The notes under the pieces are model-generated. The model searched no databases. It saw only the letters and a list, made by a program, of their open reading frames with translations, and was not told where the DNA came from. From Marinobacterium iners (GTDB taxonomy: Bacteria; Pseudomonadota; Gammaproteobacteria; Pseudomonadales; Balneatricaceae): a stretch of 64,000 bases of DNA. The position numbers were made by a program, and so were the translations under genes. Below, piece after piece: positions 26,359 to 35,619 of the stretch. The stretch is taken from NCBI RefSeq assembly GCF_017310015.1, contig NZ_CP022297.1, positions 744,001 through 808,000 of the forward strand, read 5' to 3'. Positions within the stretch are counted from its first letter, which is position 1. Every line of letters begins with the position of its first letter.

Positions 26359-28626
26359 ATGAAAGTATTCTCCTGGCGGACCCTTGCCTGTGGTCTGCTG
26401 ATTCTGTGTGGCCTGCTCAGCGCCACACCCAATATTCTGCCGCCCAGTGCCAGCCAATCACTGCCGCAGTGGTACACCGATAACACCCTGTCATTGGGGC
26501 TTGACCTGCAGGGCGGCTCACATCTGCTGTTACAGGCCGATCTGAGCGAAGTACCCGATCAGGCGCAGTTGCGTCAGGATGTGATGGCTGCGAGTTTGGA
26601 GGTGGTGCGTCGGCGCCTGAACGAAACCGGGCTGGTGGAGCCCTTGGTGGCGCGCCAGGGGGATGATGCTATTCTGGTGCAGATGCCCGGAGTAGCTGAT
26701 CCGCGCGAGGTGCGCGAACTGCTGGGCACGACCGCCAAAATGACCTTTCACTGGGTGCTGATGGGTGGGGAAGCGGTGGCGGAGATGACACTGCCGACTG
26801 TCGAGGGTGATCAGTACTATCGACTGGATAAGGCGGTGGCGTTGGAGGGCAAGCATATCCGTGATGCTCAGTTGGCCTTCAATCCGCAAACCGGTGCTGC
26901 CGTGGTCAACTTTACGCTCGACACCGATGGGGGGCGTGAGTTTGCCCGCATGACCGCCGATAACATCGGCCGCCCGCTGGCAATCGTGCTGGATGGTCGG
27001 GTGCTGATGGCACCGGTGATCCGCAGCGTGATCGCTGGTGGCAGTGGCGAGATCAGCGGCGACTTTACCCCGCAGGAGGCCGGAAAACTGGCGCTGCTGC
27101 TCAGAGCCGGGGCGTTGCCGGTGCCCCTTGAGGTTGTCGAAGAGCGCTCGGTTGGTCCTGATCTGGGGCGTGACGCCATCAACATGGGCCTGACAACCGG
27201 CCTGATCGGCTTCGTGCTGGTGGTGGCGTTCATGCTGGTGGTCTATCGTGGTCGGGGGCTTATCGCCTGTCTGGGGTTGGCCGTTAACCTGGTTCTGATG
27301 CTGGGAGTGCTCAGCCTGTTTCGGGCGACACTGACGCTGCCCGGCATTGCCGGAATCATCCTGACACTGGGGATGGCGGTGGATGCCAATATTCTGATCA
27401 ACGAGCGCATCCGGGAGGAGAGTCGGCGCGGGCGCAGTGCAGCCATGGCCGTTAAGGAAGGTTTTTCCCGGGCCTATGCCACTATTCTGGATTCCAATCT
27501 CACCACTCTGATTGCGGTCAGCCTTCTGTTTTTGATGGGCAGCGGGCCAGTGAAGGGGTTTGCCATCACCATCGGTATCGGCCTTGTCACTTCACTGTTT
27601 ACCGCCATTACGCTGACGCGGCTGCTGACCGAGTGGCAGATTCGGGGTCGTGAGCGTCAACCGATCCGCTGGGGTGGCTCGGGCTGGCTGGACCGACTCA
27701 GTGCCCGAGTACCTAATGTGATGAAAGGGCGTGTAGTGGGCCTGATCGCCTCGGCAGTACTGTCATTGGCGGCGGTTACGCTGTACCTGCAGCCGGGTTT
27801 GAAATATGGCATCGACTTTACTGGCGGCACGCTGGTTGAAGTATCGGCACCGGGACTGGCGGCAGAATCGCTGCGATCGGTATTGCCGCAGCAGGCCAGT
27901 CTGCAGGAGATGGGAGTGGATGGGCACTATTTGGTACGCCTGCCGGTAGCGGCAGAACCGGCAATCACGGCCGAGCAGATGGAACAGCTAAAGCAGACCA
28001 TACAGGAGCAGAGCCCGGCTGCCAGCTTCCCCAGAACCGAACTGGTGGGGCCCAAAGTCAGTGGTGACTTCAGTGATCTGAGCATCCTGGCAGTATTGCT
28101 GGCAGGCAGTGGTGTGCTGGCCTATCTTTGGTGGCGGTTTGAGTCGCACTTTGCGCTGGCGGCAACCCTGACCATTGCGTTGGATCTGACCAAAACGATC
28201 GGCTTTTTCGTATTGGCGGGGGTAGAGTTCAATCTGACAGCGGTGGCCGCTCTGTTGGCGCTGATCGGCTATTCGGTCAATGACAAAGTGGTGGTATTTG
28301 ACCGTGTGCGTGAAAGTCTGCGTGCTACACCGGACAAACCGTTGCTGACGCTGCTCAATGAGAGCATTGCTGCCACACTGACGCGTACGGTGTATACATC
28401 CGTCACGACATTGCTGGCGTTGTTGCCAATGGCGTTGGCTGGTGGCACTGCCGTGGCCAGCTTCGCACAGCCGATGCTGCTTGGGGTGGTGATAGGCACC
28501 AGTTCATCGGTGTTCATTGCCGCACCCTTGTTGTATTGGCTGGCGCAGCGTCGTGCGTGCCGTGGCGAAGCACAGCTGCGCCTGACCACAGAGGAAATCC
28601 GCCGGGAGTTGGCGCAGATGCCTTAA
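26359..28626 (+). CDS. secDF: Fused SecD-SecF protein translocase accessory subunit
   Basis: 755 residues. The SecD half (about 1-440) contains LGLDLQGGSHLLLQ near 46 and GMAVDANILINERIREE near 342. The SecF half (about 455-755) contains GIDFTGGTLVEV near 484 and SVNDKVVVFDRVRE near 640. Each half has six membrane helices and a periplasmic domain, and the acidic and basic residues of the proton path are kept. SecDF pulls preproteins across the membrane using the proton gradient. Fusion is typical of Bacillus; gammaproteobacteria normally carry separate secD and secF after yajC, so this may be a second system. Confidence 0.9.
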   Translation: MKVFSWRTLACGLLILCGLLSATPNILPPSASQSLPQWYTDNTLSLGLDLQGGSHLLLQADLSEVPDQAQLRQDVMAASLEVVRRRLNETGLVEPLVARQGDDAILVQMPGVADPREVRELLGTTAKMTFHWVLMGGEAVAEMTLPTVEGDQYYRLDKAVALEGKHIRDAQLAFNPQTGAAVVNFTLDTDGGREFARMTADNIGRPLAIVLDGRVLMAPVIRSVIAGGSGEISGDFTPQEAGKLALLLRAGALPVPLEVVEERSVGPDLGRDAINMGLTTGLIGFVLVVAFMLVVYRGRGLIACLGLAVNLVLMLGVLSLFRATLTLPGIAGIILTLGMAVDANILINERIREESRRGRSAAMAVKEGFSRAYATILDSNLTTLIAVSLLFLMGSGPVKGFAITIGIGLVTSLFTAITLTRLLTEWQIRGRERQPIRWGGSGWLDRLSARVPNVMKGRVVGLIASAVLSLAAVTLYLQPGLKYGIDFTGGTLVEVSAPGLAAESLRSVLPQQASLQEMGVDGHYLVRLPVAAEPAITAEQMEQLKQTIQEQSPAASFPRTELVGPKVSGDFSDLSILAVLLAGSGVLAYLWWRFESHFALAATLTIALDLTKTIGFFVLAGVEFNLTAVAALLALIGYSVNDKVVVFDRVRESLRATPDKPLLTLLNESIAATLTRTVYTSVTTLLALLPMALAGGTAVASFAQPMLLGVVIGTSSSVFIAAPLLYWLAQRRACRGEAQLRLTTEEIRRELAQMP

Positions 28627-28628
28627 GC

Positions 28629-29543
28629 TCAGGCCGAGCGGATGCCGTTCAGGTTGCGGAAAGTGACATCGCGGGCGGTGCTCAGGAAGTCGACCATAAA
28701 GTCGGCGTCTTTCTGGTCCTCCCGCATGGCGGCATAGAGCGTGCACCAAAGCCCCTTTTCGCCCAGTGGGCGGGCAGCAATGTACTCCCGCTCCAGATAC
28801 TCATGCGCCGCCCAGTTGGGCAGGGCTGCCACGCCGCGGCCGCTGGCGACCAACTGCATGATCATCACGGTCAGCTCGGCGGTACGAATCTCGGCGGGCT
28901 CCACATCCGCAGGGTCGAGAAAGCGCGAGAAAACATCGAGTCGATCCTGTTCAACCGGGTAGGTGATCAGGGTTTCCTGGGCCAGGTCCTGAGGTTGTAT
29001 GTGGCGTCTTGCTACCAGTCGGTGCTGCCGGCCCATGACGAGCACGGACTCATAGCTGAACAGGGGAGCATAGTGAATCCCGCTGCGCTCTTCCGGATCG
29101 GAGGTGATCACCAGATCCAGATCACCCCGTGCAAGTGCCGGCAATGGTTGAAAACTGAAACCGGTAGACAGATCGAGCTCCACCTCAGGCCAGTGTTGGC
29201 GGAAATAGTCTATGGTCGGCATCAGCCAGTCAAAGCAGCTGTGACATTCAATACAGATGTTAAGGCGTCCGGTTTCACCGCCAGCAAGGCGCATGACGTC
29301 ACGCTCAGTGCTGCGAACCATCGGCAGCAGCTCGTCAGCCAGTGTCAGCAAGCGCTGGCCTGCGCTGGTAAAGCAGATCGGTCGGGTCTTGCGGATAAAC
29401 AGTGAGCAGTTGAGACGCTCCTCCAGGTCCTTGATCTGATGAGAGAGTGCAGACTGGGTCAGGTGTATCCGTTCGGCAGCCTCGACCAGACTGCCGGCAT
29501 CGCGCAGCGCGGTCAGTGTTTTAAGATGACGTATCTCGATCAT
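28629..29543 (-). CDS. metR: MetR-type LysR regulator
   Basis: 304 residues. MIEIRHLKTLTALRD, QSALSHQIKDLEERL and the effector-domain IECHSCFDWLMP and SRFLDPADVEP segments follow E. coli MetR closely. MetR activates late methionine genes (metE, metH) with homocysteine as co-effector. No met gene is adjacent. It is convergent with secDF, the two stops being 2 bp apart. Confidence 0.88.
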   Translation of the reverse strand: MIEIRHLKTLTALRDAGSLVEAAERIHLTQSALSHQIKDLEERLNCSLFIRKTRPICFTSAGQRLLTLADELLPMVRSTERDVMRLAGGETGRLNICIECHSCFDWLMPTIDYFRQHWPEVELDLSTGFSFQPLPALARGDLDLVITSDPEERSGIHYAPLFSYESVLVMGRQHRLVARRHIQPQDLAQETLITYPVEQDRLDVFSRFLDPADVEPAEIRTAELTVMIMQLVASGRGVAALPNWAAHEYLEREYIAARPLGEKGLWCTLYAAMREDQKDADFMVDFLSTARDVTFRNLNGIRSA

Positions 29544-29608
29544 ACCCGGTTCCCGTAATCAGAATCACAGCCAGTATAGTATCGAATGTGGGAGTCTGGC
29601 GAGGTAAG

Positions 29609-29628
29609 GACAGCCCTGTCGGGCTGTC
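29609..29628 (-). terminator. Hairpin after argF
   Basis: GACAGCCC and GGGCTGTC form a perfect 8-bp stem with a TGTC loop, 6 bp beyond the argF stop in the direction of transcription. It lacks a T-tract. Confidence 0.5.
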
Positions 29629-29634
29629 GGAGGA

Positions 29635-30546
29635 TCACTTGTGGTTGACCAGCAGAAACTCGAGCAGCGCCTTTTGGGCGTGAAGGCGGTTTTCGGCTTC
29701 TTCAAACACCACTGAGCGCGGGTCATCGAGCATGTCTTCACTGACCTCTTCGCCGCGGTGGGCGGGCAGGCAGTGCATGAACAGGGCGTCAGGTGAAGCC
29801 AGGTCCATCAGCGCTGGGCTGACCTGGTAACCACGGAACTCGCGTACACGCTCACGCTGCTCCGCTTCCTGTCCCATGGATGCCCAAACATCAGTTACGA
29901 CAAGGTGAGCGCCTTTGACAGCCAACTCTGGGCTTTCAAACACGCTCACCCGGTCACTGTTGCGGGCGACCAGATCCGCGTTGGGGGCAAACTCTTCCGG
30001 GCAGGCAATGTTCAGGTGGAAATCGAATTGGCGCGCTGCGTTGATATAGGAGTTGCACATGTTGTTGCCATCGCCGACCCAGGCTACGGTTTTTCCCTTG
30101 ATGGAGCCGCGCTGTTCGATGAAGGTCTGCATGTCGGCCAGCAGCTGGCAAGGGTGGTATTCGTCCGTCAGGGCGTTGATAACCGGGACGCGTGAATAAC
30201 GCGCGAAGGTTTCAACCAGTTCGTGGCTGAACGTGCGTATCATCACTACATCGACCATGCTGGAGATGACGCGCGCGCTGTCTTCCACTGGCTCGCCACG
30301 ACCCAGTTGGGTATCCCGGGGTGACAGAAACATGGCGTGACCGCCGAACTGGGCCATACCGGCCTCGAAGGAAACGCGTGTGCGGGTGGATGCCTTCTCG
30401 AAGATCATCGCCATGACCTTGTTTTTCAAAGGCTCGTAGGTTTCACCGGCATTGCGCATCTGCTTGAGTATGATGGCCCGCTGCACGATCTGCTGCAGCT
30501 CTTCTGGCGTCATGTCGAGCAGGGTCAGAAAATGTCGTGTACTCAT
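29635..30546 (-). CDS. argF: Ornithine carbamoyltransferase
   Basis: 303 residues, typical length. The carbamoyl-phosphate site STRTR is near residue 53, HPCQLLADMQT near 130 and HCLPAHRGEE near 260. It converts ornithine and carbamoyl phosphate to citrulline in arginine synthesis. It lies 63 bp downstream of argD on the same strand. Confidence 0.97.
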   Translation of the reverse strand: MSTRHFLTLLDMTPEELQQIVQRAIILKQMRNAGETYEPLKNKVMAMIFEKASTRTRVSFEAGMAQFGGHAMFLSPRDTQLGRGEPVEDSARVISSMVDVVMIRTFSHELVETFARYSRVPVINALTDEYHPCQLLADMQTFIEQRGSIKGKTVAWVGDGNNMCNSYINAARQFDFHLNIACPEEFAPNADLVARNSDRVSVFESPELAVKGAHLVVTDVWASMGQEAEQRERVREFRGYQVSPALMDLASPDALFMHCLPAHRGEEVSEDMLDDPRSVVFEEAENRLHAQKALLEFLLVNHK

Positions 30547-30609
30547 AGGTCAGTTGTCAGTCGGCGGCCGAAGCCGCCGGCTCCTGAGGTCAGTTAAAGG
30601 GGGTCTTGC

Positions 30610-31809
30610 TCATTCTGCGCTGTCGCGCTCTTCACCTGTATATACCTTGATCAGCTGCGATACAGTGCTGACCAGAAGGTCAGCTTCGCTGTCACTCATG
30701 ATCAGAGGGGGCAGCAGGCGCACGACCTTGCCGCCACCGGTCACATTCAGCAGTATGCCTTTTACCTTGGCCAGTACGACCAATTCAGAACCGGCCTCTG
30801 TCAATTCGATGCCGATCATCAGGCCCTTGTTGCGTATCTCTTTTACGTACTGGCTGTGGCCAAGCTGTGCACGGAAGCCGTTAGCAATGCGCTCACCCAG
30901 TTCAGTAGCACGGGCACAGAGGTTGTCCTGTTCAATGGTATCGACCACGGCGATTCCGGTAGCGCAGGCCAGCGGGTTGCCACCATAGGTGGTGCCGTGC
31001 GTACCGGGCGTTAGAACATCGGCTGCGATGCCCTGTGCCAGACAAACGCCGATCGGGAAGCCGTTACCCAGGCCCTTGGCAGTGGTCACTACATCGGGCA
31101 GGATGCCGTTCTGCTGGAAGCAGAAATAGGTTCCGGTACGACCATTGCCGGTTTGAACTTCGTCCAGCATCAGCAGCCACTGGTGTTGATCACATATGTC
31201 GCGCAGCTGGTTCAGGTAGTCAGGTGCCGGAATGTGAATGCCGCCTTCGCCCTGCACGGGCTCAACCAGCACCGCCACTACGTTGGGGTTGTTGCGGGCA
31301 ACCTGGCGCACCGCCTCAACATCATCGTAGGGAACACGTACAAAACCGCTTACCAGTGGTTCAAAGCCTTGCTGGGTGGCGCGGTTGCCGGTGGCGCTCA
31401 GAGTGGCCAGCGTACGTCCGTGGAAGGACTGATCCATTACAATGATGGCCGGGTTGTCGATGCCGCGGTTGTGACCGTAACGACGAGCCAGCTTGATGGC
31501 GGCCTCGTTGGCTTCAGCGCCTGAATTGGCAAAAAACGCGTTTTCCATACCGGAGATACGGGTCAGCTTGGCGCCCAGTTCAGTCTGCTGTGGAATGGTA
31601 TAAATATTGGAACAGTGAATCAGCTTTGCAGCCTGTTCACTGATCGCGCGGGTGATGGCCGGATGTGCGTGGCCAAGCCCCGTGACTGCAATGCCGCTAA
31701 GGGCGTCCAGGTACTTGTTACCGTCAGTATCGTAAAGCCAGGCACCCTCGCCGTGATCGAAGGCAACTGAGAGCCGGTTGAATACATTCATCAGTGGCTG
31801 CGTGGCCAT
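30610..31809 (-). CDS. argD: Acetylornithine aminotransferase
   Basis: 399 residues, class III PLP aminotransferase. FANSGAEANEAAIKLAR near 93 contacts PLP, LDEVQTGNGRTG near 220 holds the ring-binding Asp, and the Schiff-base lysine is in TTAKGLGNG near 250. It catalyses the fourth step of arginine synthesis and can also act on succinyl-diaminopimelate. A terminator-like hairpin stands 27 bp upstream of its start codon, in its own direction of transcription. Confidence 0.95.
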   Translation of the reverse strand: MATQPLMNVFNRLSVAFDHGEGAWLYDTDGNKYLDALSGIAVTGLGHAHPAITRAISEQAAKLIHCSNIYTIPQQTELGAKLTRISGMENAFFANSGAEANEAAIKLARRYGHNRGIDNPAIIVMDQSFHGRTLATLSATGNRATQQGFEPLVSGFVRVPYDDVEAVRQVARNNPNVVAVLVEPVQGEGGIHIPAPDYLNQLRDICDQHQWLLMLDEVQTGNGRTGTYFCFQQNGILPDVVTTAKGLGNGFPIGVCLAQGIAADVLTPGTHGTTYGGNPLACATGIAVVDTIEQDNLCARATELGERIANGFRAQLGHSQYVKEIRNKGLMIGIELTEAGSELVVLAKVKGILLNVTGGGKVVRLLPPLIMSDSEADLLVSTVSQLIKVYTGEERDSAE

Positions 31810-31830
31810 GGGGGACTCTCCCTACAACGC

Positions 31831-31858
31831 AAAAAGGCAGCCAGAGCTGCCGAAAAAA
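31831..31858 (-). promoter_or_regulatory. Terminator-like hairpin in the argD leader (possible attenuator)
   Basis: GGCAGC and GCTGCC form a 6-bp stem around a 4-nt loop (31836-31851). On the minus strand it is followed by five T residues, and argD starts 22 nt further on. The other side carries a six-base A run, so it could also terminate plus-strand transcripts. The rest of the 270-bp gap up to grxD holds no gene. Confidence 0.5.
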
Positions 31859-32079
31859 CGACCATTCTATGAGTAGCTACCGCGTTTGGCAATTTAATCC
31901 TGCTGCCACAAGGTAACAAAATGGTCTCCAACGACTTGAAAAAGTATGGTCTTTCCTCGATAAACAGTAAACAGATTTCCGCCGGGTTGTGATGGCTAAG
32001 TTGAGTGATTTGGTGGGTTATATGGTAGACTGTTGCTCACCGGCACAGTCCGACAAGTGTTAACCAAAGGTGTTTCTAA

Positions 32080-32406
32080 ATGAGTGTAGTCGACACAATC
32101 AAAGAACAGATCGAAAACAATGCCATCCTGCTGTACATGAAAGGTACGCCGAGGTTCCCGCAGTGTGGTTTTTCTTCGCGTGCGGTTGAAGCCATCATGT
32201 CCTGCGGTGAGCGCTTTGCCTTCGTTAATATCCTCGAAAATCAGGATATCCGTGCCGAGCTGCCCAAGTATGCCAACTGGCCGACATTTCCGCAGTTGTG
32301 GATCAACGGTGAGCTGGTTGGGGGTTGTGACATCATTTGCGAGATGGCTGAAAGTGGCGAGCTGAAAGAGATGATTCAGGCGGCGGCCAAGGATGCAGAG
32401 GCCTGA
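32080..32406 (+). CDS. grxD: Monothiol glutaredoxin 4
   Basis: 108 residues with the monothiol CGFS motif at 29-32 and the TVPQ-like WPTFPQLWING segment near 65. Grx4 carries a [2Fe-2S] cluster with glutathione and delivers iron-sulfur clusters together with BolA-type partners. The upstream KGTPRFPQ matches the KGTP loop of the family. Confidence 0.95.
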   Translation: MSVVDTIKEQIENNAILLYMKGTPRFPQCGFSSRAVEAIMSCGERFAFVNILENQDIRAELPKYANWPTFPQLWINGELVGGCDIICEMAESGELKEMIQAAAKDAEA

Positions 32407-32444
32407 TCGCGCCGCATTGCATCGGTAGTCCCGGTTCTGACTGG

Positions 32445-32478
32445 AAAGCCCGCAGTTCTTACGGAGTGCGGGCTTTTT
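32445..32478. terminator. Bidirectional intrinsic terminator between grxD and rnt
   Basis: AAAGCCCGCA and TGCGGGCTTT form a perfect 10-bp stem followed by T residues on the plus strand and flanked by A residues on the other side. It separates two convergent genes. Confidence 0.85.
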
Positions 32479-32481
32479 GGT

Positions 32482-33132
32482 TCAGTCGCGGGTGGCCAGT
32501 ACCATGTCCCAGCCGCCCATGTCTTTCCAAGTGTTAACAATGGCGCAGAACAGCTCTGCGGTCTTGACGGTGTCATATAGCGCTGAGTGCGCCTGTTTGC
32601 CGTCAAAGTCGATGCCGGCCATGTTGCAGGCCTTTGCCAAAACGGTCTGGCCGTAGGCCAGTCCTGCCAGTGAGACGGTATCGAAGGTGGAAAACGGGTG
32701 AAAAGGGTTGCGCTTGATACCGGCTCGATCAGCTGCGTTGGTAACAAAACCGTGGTCGAACGATGCATTGTGGCCCACAAGAACGGCCCGCTTGCATCCG
32801 TGTGACTTGATCGATTTTCGGATCGGCTTGAAAATTTGCTCAAGTGCCTCCTCTTCAGGCAGGGCATTACGCTCCGGGTCGTGAGGGTCGATTCCGGTAA
32901 AGTCCAGAGCGGACTGCTCCAGATTGGCACCCGGAAATGGATGTACGTTCGCATCGTAGCTCTGATCGATCATCAGGTAGCCGTTCTCATCCATCGTAAG
33001 CGTGACGGCCGCGATTTCCAGCAGAGCATCGGTACGCGGGTTGAAGCCGGCGGTTTCGACGTCAATGACGACCGGCAGAAAACCGCGAAAGCGATCTGCC
33101 ATTGGATGAGGGGCTGAATTGCGTTGAGTCAA
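32482..33132 (-). CDS. rnt: Ribonuclease T
   Basis: 216 residues, DEDD-family 3'-5' exonuclease. VIDVETAGFNP near 22 supplies Asp and Glu, VGHNASFDHGF near 119 the second Asp, and HSALYDTVKTAEL near 181 the final His and Asp. It trims tRNA and other stable RNA 3' ends and acts as a dimer. Its position between grxD and motY matches Pseudomonas gene order. Confidence 0.95.
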   Translation of the reverse strand: MTQRNSAPHPMADRFRGFLPVVIDVETAGFNPRTDALLEIAAVTLTMDENGYLMIDQSYDANVHPFPGANLEQSALDFTGIDPHDPERNALPEEEALEQIFKPIRKSIKSHGCKRAVLVGHNASFDHGFVTNAADRAGIKRNPFHPFSTFDTVSLAGLAYGQTVLAKACNMAGIDFDGKQAHSALYDTVKTAELFCAIVNTWKDMGGWDMVLATRD

Positions 33133-33267
33133 CGAAAGTCCTTATTGCAGCAGGCGATTGGCCGCAGGCATTCTAACAGTCTGGGTAGTGGGGTCAAAAT
33201 GAGAGTTAAAGTGCCCGCGGCTGGTGCCGATACTTGAATGCTGACCTGATTGTCGGGAGAGACCGAA

Positions 33268-34125
33268 TTGAAATATCCCAGTATGGCTTTGCTATTGCTC
33301 CTGTTGCTGCCGGGATGTGCGCAGGCCGTTGTGTTTCGGGCATCAATCGATCAGTCTGTGTGGGAGATGGAAACTTCGCGTTTTTTTTGTCGCTTGAGTC
33401 AGTCTGTACCTGCGTTCGGCCGAGCCGTGTTCGAGCATGAGGCGGGTGAACCGTTGCGTTTCAGGCTGCAGCCCACGCAAACCTTTCAGCTAAGCGGGTC
33501 CGCCATGCTGGTGGCGCAGGCATCGCCCTGGCAGCCGGGGGAGGCTCCGTTCAACATTGCGGAAGTTGAAGTGGATCAGCAATCGGGTGTGCTCGAGTTG
33601 GATAGTGAGGCGGCCAGTCAGATGCTGGTTGCGTTGCATCGTGGCATGACCCCAACCTTTTCCAGCGAGCGCTGGTATGAGAGTGATGAGCCGGTTCAGA
33701 TTGGTATTTCGGCAGCCAATTTCAAATCAGCCTATGATGACTACTTGGGCTGTCTTGATACGTTGCTGCCGGTAAATTATCGTCAGGTAGCACGTACGGC
33801 ATTGCTGTTCCCCTCTGCTGCCTGGCAGTTGTCCGATGCAACGCGTGAGCGACTCGACTTGATTGCCCTTTATATCAAGACCGATGACAGTGTGCATTCA
33901 GTGTATGTGGATGGCCACTCAGACAATTACGGTCGGCGTCTGTTGAACCGTGACCTGTCCAAGCGCAGGGCCGAAGAAGTGACGCGTTATCTGGTCAGTC
34001 AAGGAGTGTCGGAAGATATGATCACCACTCGCTATCACGGTGAACGCTATCCGGTCGTGCCCAACAATACGGCAGAAAATCGGGCACGGAACCGGCGTGT
34101 GGCGATCCGGCTTGAGCGCGAATAG
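33268..34125 (+). CDS. motY: MotY-like flagellar stator-associated protein (OmpA C-terminal domain)
   Basis: 285 residues from TTG 33268, chosen because GGGAGA lies about 9 nt upstream; ATG 33283 is the alternative. A signal peptide ends near LLPGCAQA. The N-terminal domain (SIDQSVWEMETSRFFCRLSQSVPAFG) is the MotY stator-binding fold. Residues 175-285 form an OmpA/MotB peptidoglycan-binding domain with VDGHSDNYG and NRARNRRVAI. MotY forms the T ring of sodium- or proton-driven polar flagella. It stands directly before argG, as in Pseudomonas. Confidence 0.85.
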   Translation: MKYPSMALLLLLLLPGCAQAVVFRASIDQSVWEMETSRFFCRLSQSVPAFGRAVFEHEAGEPLRFRLQPTQTFQLSGSAMLVAQASPWQPGEAPFNIAEVEVDQQSGVLELDSEAASQMLVALHRGMTPTFSSERWYESDEPVQIGISAANFKSAYDDYLGCLDTLLPVNYRQVARTALLFPSAAWQLSDATRERLDLIALYIKTDDSVHSVYVDGHSDNYGRRLLNRDLSKRRAEEVTRYLVSQGVSEDMITTRYHGERYPVVPNNTAENRARNRRVAIRLERE

Positions 34126-34237
34126 AGGCTGTTCAGCGCCTTTGTGCTTTCTGGTATGATACTCGCCTTTGTGCCGAGTGATTTGTTTCCGTGTGCCGGT
34201 CGTGGTGACCGGCACACTCAGTTTCTGGAGCAGCAAC

Positions 34238-35464
34238 ATGTCCGATATAAAAAAGGTCGTACTGGCGTATTCGGGTGGGCTTGATACCTCCGTCATCGTG
34301 CGCTGGTTGCAGGATACCTATAACTGCGAAGTGGTGACCTTTACTGCCGATCTGGGGCAGGGTGAAGAGGTAGAACCTGCACGTGCAAAAGCCGAAGCGC
34401 TGGGCGTGAAAGAGATCTACATTGAAGACCTGCGTGAAGAGTTTGTGCGTGACTTCGTATTCCCGATGTTTCGTGCCAATGCCATCTACGAAGGTGAATA
34501 CCTGCTCGGTACGTCGATTGCGCGTCCGTTGATCGCCAAGCGGTTGATTGAAATTGCCAATGAGACCGGTGCTGATGCGATCTCCCATGGCGCTACTGGC
34601 AAGGGTAACGACCAGGTGCGTTTTGAGCTGGGTGCATATGCGCTGAAGCCGGGTGTGAAAGTGATTGCACCTTGGCGCGAGTGGGATCTGACGTCCCGTG
34701 AAACGCTGATGGCGTACTGCGAAGAGCGTAACATTCCGGTGGACTTCAGCAAGAACAAGAAGAAGTCGCCTTACTCCATGGATGCCAACCTGCTGCATAT
34801 TTCCTACGAAGGCGGCATTCTGGAAGATCCCTGGGCTGAAGCCGAGGAAGATATGTGGCGCTGGAGCGTCAGCCCCGAGCAGGCACCGGATGAGCCGACC
34901 TACCTGGTACTGACCTACCGCAATGGCGACATCGTGGCTATCGATGGCAAGGAGATGAGTCCGGCAACTGTGCTGGAATATCTGAACAAGGTGGGTGGTG
35001 CCAACGGTGTTGGCCGTCTCGACATCGTTGAAAACCGCTTTGTCGGTATGAAATCCCGTGGCTGCTACGAGACGCCGGGGGGCACCATCATGATGAAGGC
35101 TCACCGTGCCATCGAGTCGATTACTCTGGACCGCGAAGCGGCCCACCTGAAAGACGAACTGATGCCGCGTTACGCCGAGATTATCTACAACGGCTTCTGG
35201 TGGTCGGAAGAGCGCAAGATGATGCAGCAAATGATCGACTACAGTCAGCGCAACGTGAATGGCGAGGTGCGTATCAAGCTGTACAAGGGCAGTGTAAGCG
35301 CTGTCGGTCGTCGCTCTGAAGATAGCCTGTTTGATGAAAGCATCGCGACCTTTGAAGATGATGCCGGTTCCTACAATCAGAAAGACGCCGAAGGCTTCAT
35401 CAAGCTGAACGCGTTGCGCATGCGCATTGCAGCCAGTAAGGGGCGCAACCTGCTTGAAGACTGA
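34238..35464 (+). CDS. argG: Argininosuccinate synthase
   Basis: 408 residues from ATG 34238, which has GGAG upstream. The frame extends to 34169, but the extra 23 residues are not conserved. The ATP-pyrophosphatase P-loop AYSGGLDTS is at residues 9-17, and GATGKGNDQVRFE near 116 binds citrulline/aspartate. It joins citrulline and aspartate in the penultimate arginine step. It is followed by a strong terminator. Confidence 0.97.
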   Translation: MSDIKKVVLAYSGGLDTSVIVRWLQDTYNCEVVTFTADLGQGEEVEPARAKAEALGVKEIYIEDLREEFVRDFVFPMFRANAIYEGEYLLGTSIARPLIAKRLIEIANETGADAISHGATGKGNDQVRFELGAYALKPGVKVIAPWREWDLTSRETLMAYCEERNIPVDFSKNKKKSPYSMDANLLHISYEGGILEDPWAEAEEDMWRWSVSPEQAPDEPTYLVLTYRNGDIVAIDGKEMSPATVLEYLNKVGGANGVGRLDIVENRFVGMKSRGCYETPGGTIMMKAHRAIESITLDREAAHLKDELMPRYAEIIYNGFWWSEERKMMQQMIDYSQRNVNGEVRIKLYKGSVSAVGRRSEDSLFDESIATFEDDAGSYNQKDAEGFIKLNALRMRIAASKGRNLLED

Positions 35465-35488
35465 TTTCCTGTTGAAGGAAATCTATAG

Positions 35489-35529
35489 GGGGCGATGCCG
35501 GCACATGTCGGCATCGCCCCTTTGTTTTT
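35489..35529 (+). terminator. Intrinsic terminator of argG
   Basis: GGGGCGATGCCG and CGGCATCGCCCC form a perfect 12-bp stem with an 8-nt loop, followed by TTTGTTTTT. Confidence 0.95.
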
Positions 35530-35619
35530 GTGCTGTGCTAAAGCCCTGTGTGGAAAAGGGTTTTGCCTGCAGTCAGACCCTCATGCTATTTTTTCGGTAG
35601 TCTTGGTTGCTGTAGGCCT

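Noticed and set aside
34133..35230. Minus-strand open frame of 365 codons
   Set aside because: Antisense to argG across its conserved core; no motif, no ribosome site.
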